A stretch of DNA of 64,000 nt from Pempheris klunzingeri (taxonomy: Eukaryota; Chordata; Actinopteri; Acropomatiformes; Pempheridae), in assembly GCF_042242105.1 (NCBI RefSeq), contig NC_092012.1, positions 33,385,978 through 33,449,977 on the forward strand, read 5' to 3'. The position numbers and the translations under genes are program-made. Below are positions 1 through 10,367 of this stretch, piece after piece. The notes under the pieces were generated by a model. It was given only the letters and a program-made list of their open reading frames with translations, did no database searches and was not told where the DNA came from. Position 1 is the stretch's first letter. Every line of letters begins with the position of its first letter.

Positions 1-2904
1 GCAGGATCATAAGAAATAAGGTCCTGTGCTGGTGGTGCAGTTATACTTTTCCTACTTTGATGCTTTCTTACAATAAATGGATGCAGTATATTATGTACTA
101 ATCACCAGTGAGGTGTTATTAACATCTTATTTTCCATGAAATGGAATTAAGTGATTTTGTGCAGCATGTCTTTTCTGTGACATGAATACGACTAAGCCTC
201 TTGTGGACTTTTATGCCAATGGTAGTAGTAGTTTTATCACGTTTTATATACGTGTGAAAGGCAAAGAGGGAGCTTGAGAAAGCGTATGACAGAGGAAGGA
301 AGAGAAAGAGCGTGAGTGGGTGAGAATGAGACTCGAAGCGAAGGTTAGTCTTACAGAAAAAGAGAGAAACTGACAGATAAATCGGTAGGTAGATAGCGCG
401 TGTAGGTCGTGATGGAGACGATTAATATATGGATTAGATATTTTTAATCAACCTGATTGGTGATATAGATCTACTGTCCTGAAATGTGTCACATCAGTGA
501 CCACTCTGCCATTTTGCCAGTCAGCTATCAATATTAAAACAAAGAGCACAATGTATTTTGAGTGGGCCTGAGACAAGTTGTCAATCTAAGGGAATTTTCT
601 GACAGAGTAGTCTGCCAACTGGCTCCAGGCAGAAGACGAAATAACGTTTAATTACCTGTCAAACTGACTCATCAGCTAACAAAGCCGACATCATGAATAC
701 GCTCTAATTATAATCATTGTAATTATTCAATACTTGATTTGTTTTCTTTAATATGCTGCTCCTCTCTCCTTTAAGGGTTGGAAGTATTGTTCTTCAAACT
801 TCAAATTTAAAGCTGCAGTTGATTATATTTGTTAGAATTTTATTCATACGGCCCAAACTCACAATCACAATTTGCCTCACAATTTGCTTTACAATCTGCA
901 CAGCGTCCGACACCCTCTGCCCTACTCACAATTTAGAAAGAAAGATCCCAAACAAACCTTTTAACACAGATACAATGTTTGAAACCTCAAGAGGAACAAC
1001 AGAGGAGGGATCCCTCTGTGAGGATGGACAGACATGCAACAGAAGTCACATGTAAAGAACAAGCCAATCACAGCATGCACACTACAATGACAACACAACA
1101 ACATGGAGATTGTGCAAAGAACGTGGATCCAGGAGGGCAGTGAACAACTTCAGGTGTCACAGAGTGGGACCACGGGAGGGAGGGAGAGAGAGAGAGGGAG
1201 AGAGGTGCACAACAGACTTGTGTCTTAAGAAAATCTTGAAATCATTGTTTATATTTGTTACTATTTCATTTAAGATGCACTTTGTTTTTTTTATATACTA
1301 AAAGTCAATAATGGAAAAGGCTTCATTTTGTAAGATCTTCATTTGCATATTAATATAGACTAGGTTTGAACTACATTGAACTTTTAAATTAGATTCAGTT
1401 TATATAATCTGATGCAAACATGGTACCACAGAATACAAATGAGGTACTTGTCTGTCAAATTAAGTGATCATAAAGCAGTTGATCATCCCTGTACTGACAA
1501 TTTTCATTAAAAAGGCCTTTTTTTAGCTGTTCTTGCATGGAAACAACTACAGTGTGTCCGAATGTCCAGATTACACAGGAGCCACTCACAAAGTAAGAAA
1601 AGCTACCGCTCAGGGTCACGATGTTCTCACGTGAATGTGACAGCATTGTGGTTATTGCATTTAAGTTTCCTAATAATCTGCAGTTCAGAAAATGAAGAAC
1701 CGAAAGACGGATGCACACTGCTCCTCCGTTCAACCACGCGTGAATAATCCGGCTTTAAGACGCTTTTCCGGCTGGGAGTAATTTATTTTGTGCTTCTTGC
1801 TCTTGATGAGAAAGTGGCAATAATGGGGGGGAATAATGGTGGGAACAGTTGATAACAGACAGCTTGACAGTTGTGAGTTGTCGGGTGACGAGACTCTAAA
1901 TCAGACTGGAACTTACAGTAAAAACATTTCTCTCTTTTTATCAGTACCAGCTCTAAATATACTCTTTGATCAACAGCTTGAGGACGGTCAAGATGTTCAG
2001 TACTTCCTTCATTCAAACAGGCAAAGCTTGCTGAACTTTTGTACTCTCACACATGTAGACACACTACAGTAATATTTCACTTATTATTCATTAGAACACT
2101 AGTTGTGTTTTACAGAACATTTACTAACACACACTAGTGTTCTGGTGCTGCTTCTTTAGTTTCCTTGAGTTGTAGATTAGATGATTTTCAGATCAAAAGG
2201 CAGAGCGACGACTCCTTTGGTCATATGGTAATAGCTAACAGGTTGAACCTGGATGTGAGATACTACTGAGAGATACTCTTTTCATCTGAAAGAAAGTCTT
2301 ACTTCATCGTCTACTGGACTGTTCGACCTCCATCAGCAGCACCTTGGCGCAGCACCAGACAGTAATGACTTAATTAACTGGTTTATTTAGTGGTTAATCA
2401 GTTAATTAAAAGCAGAGTAATTGAGTTTTAAGGTCTCGGGAGAACCTGGCAGACGTCAGTATAAGACCACAGAAAAGATGAAGTCCAATTCATTTCTACA
2501 GAGCAGAGCTTTCAACAGCACCGAGTACTTTAAAGACAAGATAACAGATAAAGACCACATTCAGTGGGGAGCGTAGCTGCGTATGATATCTGCATGTCCA
2601 CACATGTCTGTAATATCCTGCAACACCAAATGCATTCTGAGTTGGGTTGTGCTTGAGAAGCAATCAGAAATTAATCAGCGGGAAAGAAAGAGTTAGGAAC
2701 TGCCAGCACGCAACATGGCCGCAGCAGTCGGCTGTTCAATGCATTCAGTCTCAAGTAGGATTTAGACTGCTCCTCAAACCTCCAGTGACAGCTGTCAGGA
2801 CATATTCTGTGGTTTATGCTGATTCATGTTTCAAAAGTTAGGATTAATAACAGGCCTTGCAATAGGAATACAAACATCTATCAATAAAAACACCCTCATG
2901 GCTC

Positions 2905-3215
2905 TGAGGGTTAAAGTTTTTTGGGACATTCATTCACGGTTACCAGGTGATGAATCCTAACGGCTTTGGTAACTTTGCCACCATGACGTTCACATCTGTG
3001 GTTTTGAGCAAAATGTCGACTATTGATTGGATTGCCATGAAATTTGATGTAGACATTCATGTCCCCCTCAGGGTGAATTGTAACTTCTAATGTAGAACCA
3101 TCATCAAAAATCTGTCTTTGGTTTAAAGTTACAACATGTTTCCGAGCAGCCTGAACTACGATGGTGAACATTATAAACATTAAACCTGATAAACATGCCT
3201 GAGCCTCACAGAGTC
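2905..3215 (-). repeat. Decayed teleost interspersed repeat
   Basis: On the minus strand this reads as a worn copy of a very common teleost repeat. Recognisable phrases are a 'gatggtgaacat' block, a 'catgaatgtct' block, 'atttcatggcaatcc' and a 'caaccatgaggt'-like block, all altered by point changes. An 89-codon open frame across it is a by-product of the repeat and has no known protein match. A second fragment lies near 57205-57380. The family assignment is from memory of teleost genomic sequence and was not searched. Confidence 0.45.
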
Positions 3216-3849
3216 TTGTTATAATGGCTTGACAGTATCAAGGTAAGCATGTATTCTGCTTTGCATACTGACTTTCATCTCTAAATGAAGGATGGGGCAT
3301 GTGTATACCTCAGGAGATTAGCAGAGATGAGAAGATGTGAAGTCTCCTTCATGCATTATCCTTAATGATGGCAGCTACGTTTTGGAAACCAACTCAGCAC
3401 AAAGTCAGTGACAGGAGGATGGAGAATGAGAAGAATGCTTTTTGGCCAACTGAACACACCCAAGCTGTTTGTCTCAATCCTCCGCCATCTGCCAACCTTG
3501 TCCGCCCTTAGCTGTCCAACAATATTCCTGCTCAAAATGGCCGCGCCGCTCTTTTGTCCTTCACTGACGGACACAAGTCAGACTAAAGACAGACTTGACA
3601 CACACTTTGATTGTTTGCACTCTAAAAGACCTCTAATTTTGACTAATTTTGACTAATTTTGACCAATTATGCAGAGCTGCCATGTTATGGGTAGGTGGAT
3701 TGGAAAGAAGTGCCGTGCAATTCCATTTTTATCAGTTTTTAATTACTCTGAATGAATTCCAAATTTCTAAGACAGATTAAATTAGTTTTACTTTCTGCCA
3801 CATCAGTTAAATAGATAATGACAACCTACAGCTAAAAGAACAGTGCAGT

Positions 3850-4045
3850 GTGTGTGTGTGTACATGTATTATAGACTGTGTCTAATGTCCTGTATAATGG
3901 ACATTAGGCACGTGTCAGAATGTATGTATGTATTTGTATGTATGTGTGCGCATGCATGTGTGTGTGTGTGTGTGTGTGCTGTGTACGTTCGTGCGTGCGT
4001 CTGAATGTTGTGTGTGTTTTGTGCATTTTGAGTGTGTGTTTGTGA
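3850..4045. repeat. GT-rich zone with (GT)n microsatellite
   Basis: The zone is alternating purine-pyrimidine DNA. It contains a run of about eleven GT units near 3957-3978 and shorter GTAT and GTGC interruptions on both sides. It lies about 0.8 kb upstream of the pnoc first coding exon. It is probably a neutral microsatellite, although long GT runs can adopt Z-DNA. Confidence 0.8.
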
Positions 4046-4755
4046 ACAAGTAACAATGACTCAGTTTGTTGCCAGAGGCATTAATTGAGGCATCAATTAA
4101 AGGAGTTAACGAGTTTGTTTAATGAGATGAAAACTCTGGTTGTGTTTCTGACGTCAGACTCACCAGATTGGGCTGCTCCTTCCACAATAAGGTCAAACTG
4201 TTTTCTTTTCCCCTTTTTTCATTCTCCAAGTCTTTTGTTTTTGGTTTGCTGAGCTCTCCGTCCCTCCCTTAGTCTCACTTTCTGTCCCCTCTGACTCGCT
4301 CCTGTCGTTCTTACTCTCTTGCTGTCCTCTATGTCCTCTTTAACAAAGGCTCCGTTCCATCAGGTGTCCCAGTGAGCCATATCACAGAGCCAGCATGCAT
4401 ATTTAATAGCGGGACCCTGGAAGTAGCTCACATAAATGGAATGAGCCTGTTTGTAATTTTAACAATCACACCTGTGCCTCTACTTCTAGGACAAGCCAAG
4501 ATGTCTGCTAAATAGTTATTTCAGTTTTCATCATGTAGCGTTGGAACATGTTAGCTTAGCACAGGGAAAAGGCCAGCTCTGGCCCCTCAAAGGCCCATCT
4601 AATAACTCCAAAACTGTCCAATTTACAGATTGTTACATGTTTGTTACTGATTGGTATGTATTAAACACAAGTAGAAATAGTAAAACGTGTGTTAAATTGC
4701 TGGACTGACTGTGTGTGCTTGCTCTGTCCTGTGTTGTGCAGCAGACGGTGGGAAT

Positions 4756-6441
4756 ATGAAGACTGTGGTGGCTCTGCTGCTGCTCTGTCTGTGTGATCCT
4801 GGACAGGGTGACTGCCAGGCAGAGTGCCTGTCCTGCAGCAACATCTTGCCTAAACAGCTCAGTTTCAACACCATGGTGAGGACTCACAGACACACACACA
4901 CTGCCGAATGAAAGACTGGTAATTTAACGAATTGAAACTTGTGAGTGAAATAAGTGAAAAACAAATCCTCCATCCCAACAAATCCAGACTACACAAACAT
5001 AGAAAGTCACACAAAGCAAATCTCTCAGAGGGGCTTTTTAATTTAGTGAACCCCCATCTCCCTGTATGCATCCTGTCCTACCACCCTCTCCTTCACTGTC
5101 TCTGACTCAACAAATGACCCTTTTGGCATTTGAGTTTTAATTTGTTGTGGCTAATTGATTCCTGGGGATACATGTGTGTTTCTCCTCTCAGTGCTTATGC
5201 CCGGTGGTTGTTTCTCTCTGGTTAATGTGGGCTTCTCAGACTTTTCAGCAGGAAACGCACAGCAAGACATTTAAACACATAACTTTGGACTGTCAGGGTT
5301 AGGCACTTAGTTCACAGTCGTATTTTAAAGGCTGGCCTACTTAAATGGGCATTTGTTGCCTTGTGAGGCACAGGACTGCTTAAAGACAGTTGCCAGATGC
5401 CATCTACTAAATTACTGCCCTTTGCTTATGGTCATTTCTATCCTCTCCTTTATCTCCATCTCTCCTTCCTGGCTGAAATACATTTTACTTGTAAATCAAT
5501 AAGAGACTGGAGCATCCATGATTAGTCTGGCTCATGGAAACAGTGGATGATGTGCTTAAAGCAAAAAGGTATTTCATGCATATTTACAATCCCCAGTCTC
5601 ATTGTGACACACACACTCCTCCCACATAGTAACACACACACACACACGCTCCCCCATTGAGCCATTAGAGTGGAAGATAGGTGATAAACGAGATAGAAAT
5701 CCAATCAATCTCCCACTCTCATATTGATTTTTGTATTTTCTCAGTTAAGGACTTTCCACTCAAACAGTAAATCAGCTCAGACAGAAGATGAAGATGACCC
5801 TTTGTCTTTGTCTCTGTCAGGTGTGTCTCACTGAGTGTGAAGACAACGTCTCACCAGCTTTCTATTGGGACTTCTGTCGTAAGGTGCTGTCATCGCAAAT
5901 TTCCTCCCTTGGTGGTGCCATGCGGAAAAGATCTCAGGAGGAGGTGGAGGCCCTGTTTCCTGAGGAGGGGGAGCAGGTGGAGGCAGGTCTGTTGCTGCCC
6001 ATGGCATTGCAGAGGTTCGATCACATGACCCGGGCACTCGGGGATGATGAGAGGGATCCGGGTGCCAAGGGCAGCCAGCTGAACACTGCTTACAACTCCC
6101 AGAATGCCCTGTCTCTCGAGGATGAGTATGAGGAGGAGGAGGCAGGGCAGGAGGAAGGGGCCGCTGACGCGGCAGCAAGAGGACAGGGTGATGTGGGGCT
6201 GAGCGTCTCCAAGAGGTTTGGCGGCTTCGTCAAAGGGAGGCACGGCTACAGGAAGTTCATGTCTCCAGGAAGATCTTACCAGAAGAGGTATGGTGGCTTC
6301 ATCGGCATTCGGAAGTCAGCCCGCAAGTGGAACAACCAAAAACGTTTCAGCGAGTTCCTGAAGCAGTACCTGGGGATGAGCGCTCGGGCCACTGAGTTCA
6401 ACAGCCTGTCAGAGGACCTCACCCAGCAGAACGAAGTTTAG
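4756..6441 (+). CDS. pnoc: Prepronociceptin (nociceptin/orphanin FQ precursor)
   Basis: This gene encodes a secreted neuropeptide precursor of the opioid family; its products act on the nociceptin receptor. There are two coding exons, 4756-4875 and 5821-6441, split by a 945-bp GT-AG intron in phase 0, giving 246 aa. Residues 1 to about 19 are a hydrophobic signal peptide. Six cysteines follow in the pattern of opioid precursors (three in exon 1, three at the start of exon 2), then an acidic spacer rich in Glu. The peptide region is bounded by Lys-Arg sites: an FGGF-starting 22-mer (173-194), YGGFIGIRKSARKWNNQ (197-213), and a tail starting FSEFLKQYLGMS (216-246). The RKSARK core and the NNQ-KR-FSEF junction identify nociceptin rather than dynorphin or enkephalin. 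The start ATG opens the signal peptide. Identification is secure; paralogue status (a or b) cannot be told. Confidence 0.95.
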
Positions 6442-7650
6442 CAGAGTGCACCTTTAAGCCGCTGACATAAAACTATTTCCTGATGTATTTTCACTGCTCT
6501 TGTTTTGTATTTCAGTCTCAAACATGTCAAACATTAACCGGTGTCATCAACGTCCACCTACTGAATCAAAGTAATTCACCAAAAAAAAGAAATCCCAGAC
6601 TCCCATTGGAGTCCTCTTTGTCTCAATATTTCTGTCTCCTATCCCTTTTAGATATGACGCAAACAATTGGCCTTTAATTATCAGACCCTCTTGAACACAT
6701 TTTCAACCAGCTTAACCCTCCAGTGGAGCTAATAGAAAAGTTCCCCTTAAAACAGCTCACCCTGAGCTCTGAGACTCTAATCTTTGCCATCTTCCAGGCC
6801 CCCCTCTGCAGCTCTGCAGTTGCTCAGACCTCCCGTTCGGTGCCCATTGTGGGATGTACCGGTTAAACGATTATGTTTCACTTGATTAGCTGCCCAGGCC
6901 TTCATCCTCACGAAGCTCTCACTTTGGGAATTTCTGTCAGTCCTACAGCGGATTGCAGGATTTATTTTACTGTTTAATGTGAGCTGCAAAATTAACATTA
7001 ACATAGTGATTGCCTCTCTGATCCCCTGCGGCATACGCTCTATTTTACCTGTTCATTTCTCTGTCAGTAAAAACGCTAGATCTTCTTGCACAGCAGATGC
7101 CTCTGTTGAAAGTGTGTAAGAACCTCTGTTATCAAGTCTAGCAGGGCCACTCTCTTTATTATACCACCATCTTGTGGCTAAATGCACAAGGCAGTTTTTC
7201 TTTGAGGCACAGCACCAGTGTTTTTACATGTTTTGACATTATAGTTAGGGTAATTTCAGCAGAAGTGTAAAGTAGACTGTATGTGATGTGTGGTACGTAA
7301 ATGAAAACATGCAAAGTCACTGATTTATCACTGTGCCAAAACACACCTGAGGCAGGCTACTGAGGCAGGTTTAATGAAAAGATCTCTCCCTCAACGGTGG
7401 GCTGAAAGACGACACAGCACTCAATATTCATGCATATATGCTACTGATCTGTCTGCCAAACTGATGATATGGTAAGTGTGCATCATCTGTGACTGGCTCG
7501 TCTGGCTCAGACACCTGATTCCTGTATGTACAAACAATATTTGTAATTTTCTTCTTCAAACTGTAACGGTGTGAGATGTTTCGTTGCCCACTATGACGAC
7601 TTGTAAATAGCTGAATTTAAACATGTCAATAAAAATAGTTTACTATTTCC
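6442..7650 (+). other. pnoc: Probable pnoc 3' untranslated region
   Basis: After the stop codon the sequence is non-coding. The first well-placed polyadenylation signal on the plus strand is AATAAA at 7628-7633, about 1.2 kb downstream of the stop. No other gene is recognisable between them. The UTR end is inferred from this hexamer only. Confidence 0.4.
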
Positions 7651-8146
7651 TTCGTGGCTTGTCATGCAGCAACTGATTCTGTGTCTGGAGGTGTTTTATT
7701 CTTCGTATCTACAGCAGAGCCACTGATGGGAGTGGGTCATTTAGATTTCAGACTGATTAAAACATCTCTTAGGTGATGAAGCAGCTATAAATGTTGGTTT
7801 TCTTATGAACCATCAAGTCTGAACTTTTAGATGTTCATTTGATTGTCAGTGCCTGTAGTGATCACTTTAGTCTGTACTTTTAAACAGTGATAAGTTGCTC
7901 TTTTCCAGTAGGTCAGAGGTCAAGCATCAGGAATTACATTCAATAACAATCTATATTTCTTCCTCCTGTGAGCATTGACGTACATAGGGGAACTTGCTTA
8001 TGTTATCTGGAGACATAAACTCCAGTACAGCAGGTTTCTGGTGCCCCTCAGTGGTCAGTCATGTCCATGTCTAGTACTGCAGGCCTTTACTGCATGATAT
8101 ATAATAATATGACCACTGACACTGTTATTTTGAGCGTGTCAAGCAC

Positions 8147-8430
8147 TGGTGGAGGACGCATTCAGATCCTTTACTTAAGCAGAAGTATTACTCACTCAAC
8201 CCTAACCCCCAATGAAAACAAATGAAGAAGTAAAAGTATATTAATTAATCAGGACTTAAAGTATTAAAAGTAAAAGTACTTGTCTGTTATACTATTACAT
8301 ATTATATCATTAGATTATAATCACTCATATGTTTATACAAAAGCAAGATTTTACTGTTGGAGTTGGTGGAGGTGGAGCTCATGTTGAACTGTTAAGTGAA
8401 GTTCTGTAAGTGGAAGGATTTGATAGTGAG
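8147..8430. repeat. Decayed 'agtaaaagtac' teleost repeat
   Basis: The segment opens with 'ggtggaggacgcattcagat' and 'cctttacttaag', followed by several 'aagtaaaagta' stretches. This phrasing recurs in many teleost genomes as a non-autonomous repeat. Ends and any target duplication are unclear. Class is not assigned. Confidence 0.35.
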
Positions 8431-8439
8431 ATCAAAATT

Positions 8440-8625
8440 ATGTATTTCATCCTTCAAATAGACCAAACCTCAAAATGATTCAGTTTACTGTCATTTAAAA
8501 AGAGGTAAAGCCAGAAAATGTCACATTTGAGAAGTTGAAATGTTTCAGGTTTTAATTAATCAGCATTTATTGATAATTGGCAAATCAAGTGATTGATTAA
8601 TCCTCTAACCTGCAACAATGGTATG
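8440..8625 (-). repeat. Decayed 'ttaatcgattaat' teleost repeat, copy A
   Basis: Phrases such as 'cagtttactgtcattt', 'cacatttgagaagttga' and repeated 'gattaat' words match a widespread teleost repeat as I remember it. The copy at 23335-23635 appears to be the same family in the opposite orientation. Decay is heavy, and orientation is assigned only relative to that copy. Confidence 0.4.
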
Positions 8626-9599
8626 TAAAGTATTGATTGATAAAGTAAATAAACCACATAAATGTTGTGAAGTCGAAAGTGGCCTGAAAAGAAAATACAA
8701 GTAAAGCACAAGTAGGCATTGCTCAAATTTCTACTTCCTGTACTTACATTCCCCCCAGTGACATTAACCATAAATCATTTATCCTTTGATGCATGACTGT
8801 ATTAATGTCATCATGTGGACATTTCACTCAAATTCATTAAAAGAGAATCATTTTTCCCACAACACGTCTCCATCAGGGCCTCAAAAACAGACATACACAG
8901 CAGTGCAGCCTCAGATGGAAGCAACAGCCAATGGGAAACAAGCACCTGACCCAGATAATAACATGAAAAGTGAAGAAAAGAGAAATGATGAAAAAAAAGA
9001 GAATTTAATAACATGAGATGAGACATGCAGCCTTCATCATAAATGGGAAATATGTACCCATATATGGGCTTAACATTAACTGTGTGACAAAAGCAGAGGC
9101 TATACAGAGTAACATGACAGAAAGTGTGAGGTGTACTATGTTATCCTCAGTGAGACCAGGATACTGGTCCAAATGGATGGATCCTAAATGTTTCTGTTTC
9201 GTTTCTGTCCTCTGTTGCCCCCCCCCCCACCCCCCGACCCAAGGTTTAATGTGAACAGTATCCTCTGTGCACAATAAGGAATTATTGGCACTGTGACTTT
9301 CACTTAAGTGTCTAACCATGTGGTAGTTCTAATTCTGATCAACTATATAGCTTATTAGAATTACAATATAAATACAATATAGTAAATATACTATTTACCA
9401 ATGAATAGATTATTGCTATTTTATCTCATAACTCAGGGAAGTAATGAATACATAATATATTGTTTTCAACTTCCCCACATGTATGACTCAACTTACTAAT
9501 AATGCTAATACTAATAATTTCAGCCAGCTCATTTATAATTTATCAATAACACGTTACTGTAATACGGCACAGCAGGGATTTTATTGTGAAGGGTTATAC

Positions 9600-9742
9600 C
9601 GGAAGTGCCTGCTGTGATTGACGTTAGCTTGACATTGGTGCTGCCTGCTGTACCCAAACAAGACTTTTAGTGTCATGTCACCCAGACACTGGTGCTCACT
9701 TCTACCCTGAACATATCACAGCGTCTGGACTTGGCTGATTCG
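9600..9742 (+). promoter_or_regulatory. pdpr: Probable pdpr promoter and non-coding first exon
   Basis: A splice-donor sequence (ttcg/gtgagt) at 9743 and a matching acceptor (cctgcag) ending at 10355, just 12 bp before the start codon, suggest a 5' untranslated exon ending at 9742 and a 613-bp first intron. Sequence after the donor is richer in GC and CpG than the AT-rich DNA on its left, as for a housekeeping promoter. The transcription start is not visible. This is inference from splice signals and composition. Confidence 0.45.
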
Positions 9743-10367
9743 GTGAGTTTTAAGTCGTTATAATCAAAGATGGGAGGTCCAGGGGAAGTTTGTCAACGGG
9801 GCTGACGGTTAGCTGTGTGGTAAACAATCAACATTAGCCGAAGCTACGAGTGCTAGCTACCAGTAGCACAGCACCACCCGGCTAACTTTAACCACAGGGG
9901 AGCAACAACACACAACATGTCAAGAAACTTTGACGAGACTTTACACGTGTACAGCTCAGCTAAAGCTCGTTGCCTCTAAAATACTACAATAGTTTCCAAA
10001 GGTGCTAACGTACTGTCAGCTAACGTTGAAGCTAGCTGCGCTGCTAAAGGGATAACCAGAGCGATGCCTACCGAAGAGCTAACATTAGTGCCAGTGAGTA
10101 AAATAATAGTGACAGCTGAAGGACCGCTGTGAGTTAACCTTGCTGGCTTCACAGGCCCCGTCTCCGCTGCAGAGTGTTGTGTCAGCTGACCTAAACAAAC
10201 TTGGTTAGCAAGTTAGCATCCGTGGTTTCCCCGAAGCTACAGCTGGATTATGCACAGCTCTGTGTTAAGTTAACTTAGATTAGTGACAGTGTAGCTTTGG
10301 ATTCCTGAATATACTCCAGTGTCTGAGGCAGCCTGTCGGTGTGTGTGTGCCTGCAGACAGCACAGCT

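Larger units (their letters stand above)
1..4755. other. Upstream non-coding stretch, no gene recognised
   Basis: No open frame here has recognisable homology, and the frames present are short and have no splice-linked partners. The stretch holds a purine-rich segment at about 240-350, a decayed interspersed repeat at about 2905-3215, a short tandem repeat (unit gactaatttt, about three copies at 3630-3661) and a GT-rich zone at about 3850-4045. Non-coding first exon(s) and the promoter of pnoc should lie in the right part of this stretch, because the first coding exon at 4756 appears to be preceded by a splice acceptor (tgtgcag just upstream). I could not place the promoter from sequence alone. 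Confidence 0.5.
7650..9590. other. pnoc-pdpr intergenic stretch, repeat-bearing
   Basis: No gene is recognised here. The left part holds two adjacent decayed repeats (about 8147-8430 and 8440-8625). The right part has a C-rich homopolymer tract at about 9219-9238. The open frames present are short and show no family signature. Confidence 0.5.

Noticed and set aside
5788..5820. In-frame upstream ATG extending pnoc exon 2 with a Cys/Leu-rich leader
   Set aside because: This is the polypyrimidine tract and acceptor of the pnoc intron (ctctgtcag before 5821). The exon 1 signal peptide at 4756 fits the family and the splice phase.
9219..9238. C-run as a possible G-quadruplex control element
   Set aside because: Homopolymer C or G runs recur across the window (38217, 41281, 42831, 45651) with no consistent gene context.
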